A DNA stretch of 31,887 nucleotides. Origin: an uncultured Oscillospiraceae bacterium. GTDB lineage: Bacteria; Bacillota; Clostridia; Oscillospirales; Acutalibacteraceae. Below the pieces are notes generated by a model. That model was given only the letters and a program-made list of their open reading frames with translations, searched no databases and was not told the DNA's origin. Below are positions 15,144-22,439 of this stretch, one piece after another (within the stretch, counting starts at the first letter, position 1; every line of letters begins with the position of its first letter). The DNA lies in contig URKX01000028.1 in the NCBI GenBank assembly GCA_900548545.1, positions 1 to 31,887 on the forward strand, read 5' to 3'. Made by a program: the position numbers and the translations under genes.

Positions 15144-15914
15144 ATGGAACTTATCAAACGCCGGGTGTGGGAAGCTGCCCTTGCCCAGCTGGCTTTGGAT
15201 TATAACGCCCAGCCCCAGGATTTCCTTGCGCCGGGAGTGACGGTTACGGCTGCCAAAGTGTTGCCTGGCCGCCGGCAGTACCAGCAGGGTGCGCCCTTTT
15301 TCCAAATGGCCACCACCGGCAGAGGGGCGGTGATCACGGCCCGAGAGAGCCTTCGCGGGCCCTTGCAGGCTTGGGCCCAGGGGGTGGAGGCAGGCCATTG
15401 GCTGCTGGAATACCCCCGGCTCCGCCAAGTGGAAGACCTGCTTGTGCCCCAGGGCTGGAAGCTGCGGGGCACCCACCATATGTATTTGCCTGCCCGGGAG
15501 TTTTCCTCCCACCTGCCCCAGGGGTTCTCTTACCGCTGGTATGACCGGGAAAGCTTGAAAAGTTTCTATCCCAACCATGCTTGGCCCAACGCCCTGTTGG
15601 AGGAGGAAAACCCTCTGCGGCCGGACGTGATTGCCCTGGGGGCCTTCCGCCGGGGAGAGCTGGTGGCCCTGGCCGGGGCTTCCGCCGACGGGGAAACCCT
15701 GTGGCAAGTGGGCATCGACGTGCTGCCGGACTACCGCAGCCGGGGCCTGGGCACAGCGCTGGTGGAGGCCCTGTGCCAGCGGATTGTCAAGCTGGACAAG
15801 CTGCCCTTCTACGGTACGGCGGCAGCCAACATCCACTCCCAGAGCATTGCGGTGAAGTGCGGCTTTTTCCCCGCTTGGGTGGAGGTTTCCTCCCAGCCGG
15901 CGGAAACCCCGTAA
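15144..15914 (+). CDS. GNAT-family protein with long N-terminal region
   Basis: A 256-residue protein. The last 90 or so residues hold the GNAT core: VGIDVLPDYRSRGLGTALVE (acetyl-CoA loop RSRGLG) and a motif B-like segment with NIHSQSIAVKCGF. The first 150 residues are distinct and resemble the extended GNAT_acetyltran (ZmaR-like) type, probably a second degenerate GNAT lobe or a substrate domain. The ATG at 15144 follows a GAGGGAA site. It lies nine bases after the first GNAT and 35 bases before uvrA, so it is probably in the same transcript. No substrate can be named. Confidence 0.82.
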   Translation: MELIKRRVWEAALAQLALDYNAQPQDFLAPGVTVTAAKVLPGRRQYQQGAPFFQMATTGRGAVITARESLRGPLQAWAQGVEAGHWLLEYPRLRQVEDLLVPQGWKLRGTHHMYLPAREFSSHLPQGFSYRWYDRESLKSFYPNHAWPNALLEEENPLRPDVIALGAFRRGELVALAGASADGETLWQVGIDVLPDYRSRGLGTALVEALCQRIVKLDKLPFYGTAAANIHSQSIAVKCGFFPAWVEVSSQPAETP

Positions 15915-15949
15915 CGGCCTACTTTTACAGACAGGAGAAGGTATTTCGC

Positions 15950-18775
15950 ATGAGTTTAGATAAGATCGTGGTGCACGGCGCCCGGGAGCACAACCTGAAA
16001 AATATCGACGTGACCATCCCCCGGGACAAGCTAGTGGTGCTCACGGGGCTTTCCGGGTCGGGGAAATCCTCCCTGGCCTTTGACACCATTTACGCCGAGG
16101 GACAGCGCCGGTACGTGGAGAGCCTTTCCTCCTACGCCCGGATGTTTTTGGGCCAGATGGAAAAGCCCGACGTGGACATGATCGACGGCCTGTCCCCGGC
16201 CATTTCCATCGACCAGAAGACCACCTCCAAGAACCCCCGGTCTACCGTGGGTACCGTGACGGAGATCTACGACTACCTGCGCTTGCTCTACGCCCGCATC
16301 GGCATCCCCCACTGCCCCATCTGCGGCAGGGAGATCAAGCAGCAGACCATCGACCAGATCGTGGACCGGGTGCTGGCCTTGCCGGAGAAAACCCGCATCC
16401 AGGTGCTGGCGCCGGTGGTCCGGGGGCGCAAGGGCGAGCATCAAAAGGAGTTCGGGGCCGCCCGGAAGTCCGGCTTTGTCCGTGCCCGGGTGGACGGCCT
16501 TGTCTACGACCTGAACGAGAAGATCCAGCTGGAGAAAAACCGCAAGCACAACATCGAGATCATTGTGGACCGGCTGGTGATCAAGCCGGACATCCGCTCC
16601 CGGCTGGCAGACTCCATTGAAACGGCCTCGGGGCTTACCGGGGGCATTGTGGTCATCAATGTCATTGACGGGGAGGACATCACCTTCTCCCAAAACTACG
16701 CCTGCCCGGAGCACGGCGTGTCCGTGGAGGAGCTGACCCCCCGGATGTTCTCCTTCAACAACCCCTTTGGCGCCTGCAAAAAGTGCACCGGCCTGGGGGT
16801 GTTCATGAAGATCGACCCGGACCTGATCATCCCCGACAAGCGGCTTTCCATTAAGAAGGGCGGCCTGAAGGCCAGCGGCTGGGCCATGGAGGGCAGCACC
16901 ATCGCCGCCATGTATATGAAGGGCCTGTCCGAGCACTATGGCTTCTCCTTGGACACCCCCCTCGGGGAGCTGCCCCCGGAGATCGTGGACATCCTCCTTT
17001 ACGGCACCAAAGGGGAGAAGATCAAGCTGCGCCGGGAGAGCGAGTACGGCAGCGGCACCTATTCCGCCCCCTTTGAGGGGATCATCAACAACCTGGAGCG
17101 CCGCTTCCGGGAGACCTCTTCCAGCTGGATCAAAGAGGAGATCGAAACCTATATGAGCGCCGTCCCCTGCGACGAGTGCCACGGCCAGCGGCTTTCCCCG
17201 GAGAGCCTGGCTGTCACGGTGGGGGGCATCAACATCAGCGCTTTCTGCGACAAGTCTGTGACGGAAGCCTTGGAGTTTATCCAAGCCCTGGAACTGACCG
17301 ACCGGGAAAAGATGATCGCCGCGCCCATTTTAAAGGAGATCAAATCCCGGTTGGGTTTCCTGCAAAGTGTGGGGCTGGAATACCTGACCTTGTCCCGGGC
17401 TTCCGGCACCCTGTCCGGTGGGGAAAGCCAGCGGATCCGCCTGGCCACCCAGATCGGCTCCTCCCTGATGGGGGTGCTGTATATCCTAGACGAGCCCTCC
17501 ATCGGCCTGCACCAGCGGGACAACCACAAGCTTTTGAACACCCTGAAAAACTTGCGGGACCTGGGCAACACGGTGATCGTGGTGGAGCACGACGAGGATA
17601 CCATGCGGGAGGCGGATTTCCTGGTGGATATCGGCCCCGGGGCGGGCATCCACGGGGGCGAAGTGGTGTTTGCCGGGCCTCCCAAGGACATTGAACAGTG
17701 TGAGCAGTCCCTGACCGGCCTGTACCTCAGCGGCAAGCGGAAGGTGGAGGTGCCCGAGCACCGCCGGAAAGGCAATGGGAAGTTCCTGGAGATCCGGGGC
17801 GCTGCCCAGAACAACCTGAAAAACGTCAACGTGAAGATCCCCCTGGGGGAGTTTGTCTGCGTCACAGGCGTGTCGGGGTCGGGCAAGTCCAGCCTCATCA
17901 ACGAGATCCTCTACAAAAAGCTGGCTGCCGAGCTGAATCGGGCCCACACCCATGCGGGCAAGCATCAGGAGATCCGGGGGTTGGAGCACCTGGACAAGGT
18001 GATCCAGATCGACCAGTCCCCCATTGGCCGCACCCCCCGTTCCAACCCGGCTACCTATACCGGGTTGTTCAACGACATCCGGGAGCTGTTTGCCTCTACC
18101 CAGGATGCCAAAATGCGGGGCTTTACCGCCAGCCGGTTCTCCTTCAATGTGAAGGGCGGCCGGTGCGAGGCCTGCCAGGGGGACGGCATCATCTGCATCG
18201 AGATGCATTTCCTGCCGGATGTGTACGTGCCCTGCGACGTGTGTAAGGGCCACCGGTACAACCGGGAAACCCTGGAAGTGAAGTACAAGGGCAAGAACAT
18301 CTACGACGTGCTGGAGATGACTGTGGAAGAGGCCCTGGACTTCTTCCGGGACATCCCCAAGCTGGCCCGGAAGCTCCAGACCCTCTACGATGTGGGCCTG
18401 GGGTATGTGAAGGTGGGCCAGCCCGCCACCACCCTGTCCGGCGGCGAAGCCCAGCGGGTGAAGCTGGCCACAGAGCTTTCCAAGCGGGCTACCGGGCGCA
18501 CCATCTATATCCTGGACGAGCCCACTACCGGCCTGCACATTGCCGACGTGCACCGGCTCATCGAAGTGCTCCAGCGGCTGGTGGACGCAGGGAATACTGT
18601 GGTGGTCATCGAGCACAACCTGGATCTCATCAAGACCGCGGACCATCTCATCGACCTGGGGCCGGAGGGCGGCAACCGGGGCGGCACCATTGTGGCCCAG
18701 GGAACCCCGGAGCAGGTGGCAAAGGTGGAAGGGTCTTACACCGGCCAGTATTTGAAGCCGCTTTTGGGGAAATAA
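15950..18775 (+). CDS. uvrA: Excinuclease ABC subunit A
   Basis: A 941-residue UvrA, the damage-sensing ATPase of nucleotide excision repair. The first ABC module has Walker A GLSGSGKSS (from residue 33), signature LSGGESQRIRLA and Walker B LYILDEPSIGLH. The second has GVSGSGKSS, LSGGEAQRVKLA and IYILDEPTTGLH. Zinc sites are complete: CPEHG with CKKCTGLG in the first half, CEACQGDG with CDVCKGHRYN in the second. Length is normal. I chose the ATG at 15950 (ACAGGAGAAGG upstream); the much longer frame upstream overlaps the GNAT gene and is not protein-like. No separate LexA box is visible, so SOS control may depend on reading through from uvrB. Confidence 0.97.
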   Translation: MSLDKIVVHGAREHNLKNIDVTIPRDKLVVLTGLSGSGKSSLAFDTIYAEGQRRYVESLSSYARMFLGQMEKPDVDMIDGLSPAISIDQKTTSKNPRSTVGTVTEIYDYLRLLYARIGIPHCPICGREIKQQTIDQIVDRVLALPEKTRIQVLAPVVRGRKGEHQKEFGAARKSGFVRARVDGLVYDLNEKIQLEKNRKHNIEIIVDRLVIKPDIRSRLADSIETASGLTGGIVVINVIDGEDITFSQNYACPEHGVSVEELTPRMFSFNNPFGACKKCTGLGVFMKIDPDLIIPDKRLSIKKGGLKASGWAMEGSTIAAMYMKGLSEHYGFSLDTPLGELPPEIVDILLYGTKGEKIKLRRESEYGSGTYSAPFEGIINNLERRFRETSSSWIKEEIETYMSAVPCDECHGQRLSPESLAVTVGGINISAFCDKSVTEALEFIQALELTDREKMIAAPILKEIKSRLGFLQSVGLEYLTLSRASGTLSGGESQRIRLATQIGSSLMGVLYILDEPSIGLHQRDNHKLLNTLKNLRDLGNTVIVVEHDEDTMREADFLVDIGPGAGIHGGEVVFAGPPKDIEQCEQSLTGLYLSGKRKVEVPEHRRKGNGKFLEIRGAAQNNLKNVNVKIPLGEFVCVTGVSGSGKSSLINEILYKKLAAELNRAHTHAGKHQEIRGLEHLDKVIQIDQSPIGRTPRSNPATYTGLFNDIRELFASTQDAKMRGFTASRFSFNVKGGRCEACQGDGIICIEMHFLPDVYVPCDVCKGHRYNRETLEVKYKGKNIYDVLEMTVEEALDFFRDIPKLARKLQTLYDVGLGYVKVGQPATTLSGGEAQRVKLATELSKRATGRTIYILDEPTTGLHIADVHRLIEVLQRLVDAGNTVVVIEHNLDLIKTADHLIDLGPEGGNRGGTIVAQGTPEQVAKVEGSYTGQYLKPLLGK

Positions 18776-18784
18776 CCAAAAATG

Positions 18785-18814
18785 GGAGAGGAGATTGTAT
18801 CCTCTCCTTTTTTT
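18785..18814 (+). terminator. Terminator of uvrA
   Basis: 8-bp stem GGAGAGGA / TCCTCTCC with a 7-base loop, followed by seven T, nine bases past the uvrA stop. Confidence 0.93.
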
Positions 18815-18820
18815 GTAGAC

Positions 18821-18850
18821 TTGTAGGAAGTTGGAGGGAAATGGTAGAAT
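18821..18850 (+). promoter_or_regulatory. Promoter of the lipoprotein gene
   Basis: TTGTAG (18821-18826), 18-base spacer, TAGAAT (18845-18850) with an extended TGG directly before it. It lies 44 bases before the ATG. Confidence 0.6.
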
Positions 18851-18894
18851 ATCTGTGAAAGGTTGCGGAAGTGCCAGGAAAAGGGGAGGATACC

Positions 18895-19800
18895 ATGAAA
18901 AAGCTGTTTAGCCTGTTGGTGTGTTTGGGGTTGTGCCTGGGGATGCTTTGCGGCTGCCAGGGGGATCAGCCCAAGGAGGGTGCTTTGACTCAGCCGCCGG
19001 AACTGACCCTTTCCACAGGGAAGACCCAAGCCCTGCTGCGCTCGGGTTCCTACAGCTGGGAGTATCCCACCAAAAGCGGCCAGAGGGTGGCGGTTGTGGC
19101 AGACAGTATACACCCTTTGGATGCCCAGCTTTCCCCGGTTCTGGGGGACGAGCAGGGTACCCTTCTCTGGGAAGGCCCCTCCGCGCCGGAGAGTGTTTCC
19201 ATTTGCTGCTGGCCGGAAGAGGGCCTGGGCAATGTTTCTGCTGAAAGCACAGAGGTCCCCTGGGAGGGGGAGGGCTTTTCGTTGAAGGAAGGCGGCTGGA
19301 TCTATGAGATTTCCGCCCAGTGGGAGGAAGAACTGGGCAGTGGAAACGCCAGCTACTGCGTGTATGTCCTCAGCGGGGAGGAAGCAGCTGCGGCGTGGGA
19401 GGCCATCCCGGAGGCGCCCCCTGCGTTGACGGTGTCCTGCGGGGAAGCCCAGACGGAAGCTTTGGTGACAGGGTCTGTCTGGGATGCCCTTCAGGGGGAC
19501 GGGACCTATCAGGCGGAGCAGAACGGCGAGCTTTTCCCCCAGGCGGAGGCCATCTGGGACCAGCTTCCCCGGTTGGAGGGCACGGGGCAGGTGACCTTCG
19601 CCTGGGAGGGGACGGAGCCCTATATGCCCCCGTCGGTTACCGCCCAAAACACCCAGGGGGAATCCCGGGAGGTGTCCTTGGAGGGGAACACCTTCATCTT
19701 GCTGGAAGGGGAATGGATGTATGGGATTCTGGCAGGCTGGCAGAGCCGGAGTTATGGAAACCAAAACGGAGCGGCGTATGTCTTTTTGGGTGTGAACTAA
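18895..19800 (+). CDS. Lipoprotein with a duplicated domain, function unknown
   Basis: A 301-residue protein with a lipoprotein signal peptide: Lys-Lys head, hydrophobic core and lipobox Leu18-Cys19-Gly20-Cys21, so it is probably anchored to the outer face of the membrane. The rest appears to be one domain of about 125 residues twice. Residues about 35-160 and 177-300 align, most clearly where SLKEGGWIYEISAQW matches ILLEGEWMYGILAGW, each followed by a Gly/Asn segment and a Tyr-Val-Phe/Tyr strand. I do not recognise the domain. ATG at 18895 with AAAAGGGGAGG; an in-frame GTG at 18871 is less likely. It is a single-gene unit between terminators. Confidence 0.85.
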   Translation: MKKLFSLLVCLGLCLGMLCGCQGDQPKEGALTQPPELTLSTGKTQALLRSGSYSWEYPTKSGQRVAVVADSIHPLDAQLSPVLGDEQGTLLWEGPSAPESVSICCWPEEGLGNVSAESTEVPWEGEGFSLKEGGWIYEISAQWEEELGSGNASYCVYVLSGEEAAAAWEAIPEAPPALTVSCGEAQTEALVTGSVWDALQGDGTYQAEQNGELFPQAEAIWDQLPRLEGTGQVTFAWEGTEPYMPPSVTAQNTQGESREVSLEGNTFILLEGEWMYGILAGWQSRSYGNQNGAAYVFLGVN

Positions 19801-19806
19801 CAAGTG

Positions 19807-19840
19807 AAAATGGAGAGAAATGCCTTCCATTTTCCATTTT
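19807..19840 (+). terminator. Possible terminator after the lipoprotein gene
   Basis: An AT-rich 8-bp stem AAAATGGA / TCCATTTT with an 11-base loop, followed by CCATTTT. It is weak, but it is the only candidate before the next promoter. Confidence 0.35.
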
Positions 19841-19864
19841 ACCCGCCTTGTCCCCCGTTTCTTC

Positions 19865-19893
19865 TTGCGTTTCCACAGGATTTCGACTATAAT
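19865..19893 (+). promoter_or_regulatory. Strong promoter of the DUF5685 gene cluster
   Basis: TTGCGT (19865-19870), 17-base spacer, perfect TATAAT (19888-19893). The transcript would start near 19900 and carry a leader of about 140 bases. Confidence 0.75.
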
Positions 19894-19916
19894 TGTTTAC
19901 AATGTGTTCAACACAT
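19892..19916 (+). promoter_or_regulatory. Candidate operator over the transcription start
   Basis: Two inverted repeats follow the -10: ATTGT-TT-ACAAT (19892-19903) and a perfect 15-base palindrome ATGTGTT-C-AACACAT (19902-19916). Both cover the expected start site, the usual position of a repressor operator. The regulator is not identifiable. Confidence 0.45.
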
Positions 19917-19958
19917 GGAGGCAGGAATGGGATACAATAATTCCGCGAAAGGGCGGTT

Positions 19959-20036
19959 GGACCATTTCCCCTGCCCATTTTCGGGCAACACGGCGGATGG
20001 TCCCGCCAGAAAGGACAGCCCCAGCGGGGCGGCGGG
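19959..20036 (+). promoter_or_regulatory. Structured 5' leader with alternative pairings
   Basis: Upstream of the DUF5685 ATG, GGACCAT (19959-19965) pairs with ATGGTCC (19997-20003), enclosing TGCCC / GGGCA (19972-19987). CCCGCC (20002-20007) can pair forward with GGCGGG (20031-20036), which overlaps the ribosome binding site GGGTGAG; alternatively its CCGCC pairs back with GGCGG (19992-19996). A tight GCCCC-AGC-GGGGC hairpin (20018-20030) sits next to the first option. This is the geometry of a translational switch, but I recognise no known riboswitch class. Confidence 0.4.
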
Positions 20037-20042
20037 TGAGCG

Positions 20043-20957
20043 ATGTTCGGCTATGTGCGGCCTTTTAAATCGGAACTGCTGGTGCGGCAGTACGACCAGT
20101 ATAAAGCGGCCTACTGCCAGCTATGCCGGGCTTTAAAACAGCACTACGGCTGGCTTGCCTCCTTTACCCTCAGCTACGATTGTACGTTTTACGCCCTGCT
20201 CATGCTCTCCACCCGGGAGGCGAAACTTTCCCTGCACCATGGCCGGTGTGTGATGAATCCCTTAAAGCGCTGCGATTTTTTGGAGAGCGATGGGGAAGCC
20301 TATCACAAGGCGGCGGCGCTTTCCGTGCTGCTGACCTACCACAAGCTGCGGGACAATCTGGAGGATGACAGCTTTTGGAAATCCTTCGGCAGCCGGGTGT
20401 TTTTGCCCTTTGTGTCACGGAAAGCCAAGCGCGCTGCCAAGGAGTACCCTTTCCTGGCCGGGGAGGCCCAGAAGGCCATGGAGGGCCAGCGGCAGGCGGA
20501 ACAGTCCGGCGGCGGGGTGGATGCCTGTGCCGAGCCCACAGCCAATTTGCTTTCCGCGCTGTTTGGGGAGCTTTCCTGCGACAAGATGCAGGCCGTGGCC
20601 CTGGAGCGGTTCGGCTACTTTCTGGGCCGGTGGGTGTACTTGATGGACGCCGCGGACGACCTGGCGGACGACTTGAAGGAGGGCGCCTTCAACCCCTTTA
20701 TCCCCCGTTTGGGGCTTTCCGGGAAAACAGAGCTTTCCTGTGAGGAACGCAAGGCTGCCGATCAGGCCATGAACCAAGCGTTAAACGCCACGGCTGCCCA
20801 GATGCTGCTGGCGTTCCAGCTGATCGACACCCAAAATTTCGGGCCCGTCCTGGAAAATGTGGTGGAGAAAGGCCTGCCGGAGATCCAGCGGGAGATCTTG
20901 TTTTTGCACATCCGGGAACAGAAAAAACGCCGCCCGGAACCGGAGGACCTGCCCTGA
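20043..20957 (+). CDS. DUF5685-family protein
   Basis: A 304-residue, mostly helical, soluble-looking protein that I recognise as DUF5685: it opens MFGYVRP, has YCQLCRAL (Cys25, Cys28) and the SYDCTFYALLMLS helix. A second pair, Cys69 and Cys77, lies in GRCVMNPLKRCDFL, so a four-Cys metal site is possible. Two acidic motifs stand out: RDNLEDD (residues 103-109) and DAADDLADDLKEG (202-214), followed by AFNPF. They resemble the Asp-rich motifs of squalene/phytoene synthases. No function is established. ATG at 20043 with GGGTGAG upstream, behind a long folded leader. It is followed by the J-domain gene after 83 bases. Confidence 0.8.
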   Translation: MFGYVRPFKSELLVRQYDQYKAAYCQLCRALKQHYGWLASFTLSYDCTFYALLMLSTREAKLSLHHGRCVMNPLKRCDFLESDGEAYHKAAALSVLLTYHKLRDNLEDDSFWKSFGSRVFLPFVSRKAKRAAKEYPFLAGEAQKAMEGQRQAEQSGGGVDACAEPTANLLSALFGELSCDKMQAVALERFGYFLGRWVYLMDAADDLADDLKEGAFNPFIPRLGLSGKTELSCEERKAADQAMNQALNATAAQMLLAFQLIDTQNFGPVLENVVEKGLPEIQREILFLHIREQKKRRPEPEDLP

Positions 20958-21040
20958 CCGGTTTGTTTTGGAAATCAGCCCTACGGGGCTTTGATCGTGT
21001 ATAGAATACGGAGTGAATCCCAGGGAAAAGGAGACCGACT

Positions 21041-21661
21041 ATGACAGACCCCTATAAAGTGTTGGGAGTATCCCCTTCCGCAACGGATGAAGAGATTAAG
21101 GATGCCTACCGCCAGTTGGCCAAGAAGTACCATCCCGACCAGTATTCCGACAGCCCTTTAAAAGATCTGGCGGACGAGAAAATGAAAGAGATTAACGAGG
21201 CCTACGATACCATCACCGCCCAGCGGAAAAACGGCGGCAGCCGGGGGTATACCGGCGCCTATAACAACGTGGGGAGCAGTGGTGGTTCCGGGTTTAACGA
21301 CGTGCGCAGCCTGATTATGTCCGGCCGCATTGCCGACGCGGAACAAATCCTCAACGGCGTGCCCCCCGAGCGCAGGAACGCCGAGTGGTATTTCCTCAAA
21401 GGCTCTGTGCTCTACCGCCGGGGCTGGTTGGAGGAGGCTAAAGACCATTTCTCCCGCGCTTGCCAGATGGATCCCGGCAACCCGGAATACAGCGCCGCCC
21501 TGAACCAGGCCATGAACCAGGGCAGCGGGATGTACGGCGGTTACCGGCCGGGCACCAATATGAACGCGGGGGGCTGCAATTCTTGCGATATGTGTTCCTC
21601 CCTTGTTTGTGCCGACTGCTGCTGCGAGTGTATGGGCGGCGATTTGATCTCCTGTTGCTGA
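21041..21661 (+). CDS. J-domain protein with TPR-like and Cys-rich tail
   Basis: A 206-residue protein. Residues 1-62 are a J domain with the HPD motif (31-33), which stimulates Hsp70 ATPase. A Gly/Ser/Tyr linker (65-85) is followed by a TPR-like pair of helices (85-160). The last 28 residues hold ten Cys (179-206), with CNSCDMC and CCCEC clusters and a final ISCC. It lacks the DnaJ zinc finger and substrate domains, so it is a class III J protein. The tail may bind metal or be modified. ATG with AAAAGGAGA. The 83-base gap before it holds a small AGCCC / GGGCT hairpin and a TAGAAT without a good -35. Confidence 0.9.
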   Translation: MTDPYKVLGVSPSATDEEIKDAYRQLAKKYHPDQYSDSPLKDLADEKMKEINEAYDTITAQRKNGGSRGYTGAYNNVGSSGGSGFNDVRSLIMSGRIADAEQILNGVPPERRNAEWYFLKGSVLYRRGWLEEAKDHFSRACQMDPGNPEYSAALNQAMNQGSGMYGGYRPGTNMNAGGCNSCDMCSSLVCADCCCECMGGDLISCC

Positions 21662-21698
21662 GAAGAGGAGAGCTGGCTGGGAAAGGAGAGAACTGTTT

Positions 21699-22238
21699 GT
21701 GAAACAATCCATGAAGCTGGCTTTTTCCGGGGTGATGGCTGCCTTGGCCACTGTGCTGTTGTTTTTAACGGGGGTGGCGCCCGTGGCAACCTTGGCCCTG
21801 CCGGCCATTGCTGGGTGTTTGCTGATCCCGGTGGTGGTGGAAGCGGGCCTTTCCTGGGGATTTGGAGTTTACGGTGTTTGCAGCGTGCTGTCTTTTTTGC
21901 TGGCGCCGGACCGGGAAGCCTTCTTTTTTTACCTGCTGTTTTTCGGCCATTATCCGGCGCTGTTTGCCGTGCTGGGCCGGATCGGGAACAAAGCGGCCCG
22001 GTATGCGGTGAAGTTTTTGGTATTCAATGCCGCTATGGCTTTAGAAGTGCTCCTCTCGGTGTATGTGCTGGGGATCCCCTTTGAAAGCTTTGGCATTTTG
22101 GGGCCGATTGGCCCGGTGGTGCTTTGGGTGCTGGCCAATGCGGTGTTTGTAGTGTACGACCTGGCCTTAGAAGGGTTGATCGTCCAATATTTACACAGGC
22201 TCCATCCCAAGCTGAGCAAGATGCTGAAAGGGAAATAG
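21699..22238 (+). CDS. Multi-pass membrane protein, function unknown
   Basis: A 179-residue protein with about five membrane segments. The first follows a short Lys-containing head (LAFSGVMAALATVLLFLTG), and the end is basic (HPKLSKMLKGK). The architecture, with small residues in the first helix, recalls ECF-transporter S components, but I cannot name a family or ligand. The start is the GTG at 21699, with AAAGGAGAG ten bases upstream; the ATG at 21711 is too far from it. It is 37 bases after the J-domain gene and shares the terminator that follows, so the three genes probably form one unit. Confidence 0.75.
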   Translation: MKQSMKLAFSGVMAALATVLLFLTGVAPVATLALPAIAGCLLIPVVVEAGLSWGFGVYGVCSVLSFLLAPDREAFFFYLLFFGHYPALFAVLGRIGNKAARYAVKFLVFNAAMALEVLLSVYVLGIPFESFGILGPIGPVVLWVLANAVFVVYDLALEGLIVQYLHRLHPKLSKMLKGK

Positions 22239-22244
22239 CAGACC

Positions 22245-22269
22245 GGCAGGCTGTGTGCCTGCCTTTTTT
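22245..22269 (+). terminator. Terminator of the DUF5685 cluster
   Basis: 7-bp stem GGCAGGC / GCCTGCC, loop TGTGT, then six T, directly after the membrane protein gene. Confidence 0.92.
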
Positions 22270-22339
22270 ATGCCCGGCTTTTTGAAGCTTATAAATTAAT
22301 TCCTGCAAAACCTGAACAATATCTCCTGAAAATAGAGGG

Positions 22340-22392
22340 ATTCACTTGATTTTTGCAAGGGAAAACCTTAAAATGAACAAGATAAAGTGAAT
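22340..22392 (+). repeat. Inverted repeat flanking the rpiR promoter
   Basis: ATTCACTT (22340-22347) and its exact complement AAGTGAAT (22385-22392) are 45 bases apart. One overlaps the -35 and the other lies just past the expected start. The pair could be two half-operators for the RpiR-family protein encoded downstream. Confidence 0.4.
22346..22374 (+). promoter_or_regulatory. Promoter of the rpiR-led operon
   Basis: TTGATT (22346-22351), 17-base spacer, TAAAAT (22369-22374). The leader to the ATG is about 60 bases. The AT-rich stretch 22270-22339 before it shows nothing else. Confidence 0.6.
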
Positions 22393-22439
22393 TCTGGTCC
22401 CCGAGAGGAGAGGGGCCTTTCAGGAAAGGAAGAAAGGAC

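Noticed and set aside
15581..15949. N-terminal extension of uvrA
   Set aside because: The extra 123 residues overlap the GNAT gene out of frame and are Gly/Arg/Pro-rich; UvrA proteins start at MSLDKIVVHG.
16031..17284. 417-residue minus-strand ORF opposite uvrA
   Set aside because: Leu/Val/His/Asp-rich shadow without motifs or a start signal.
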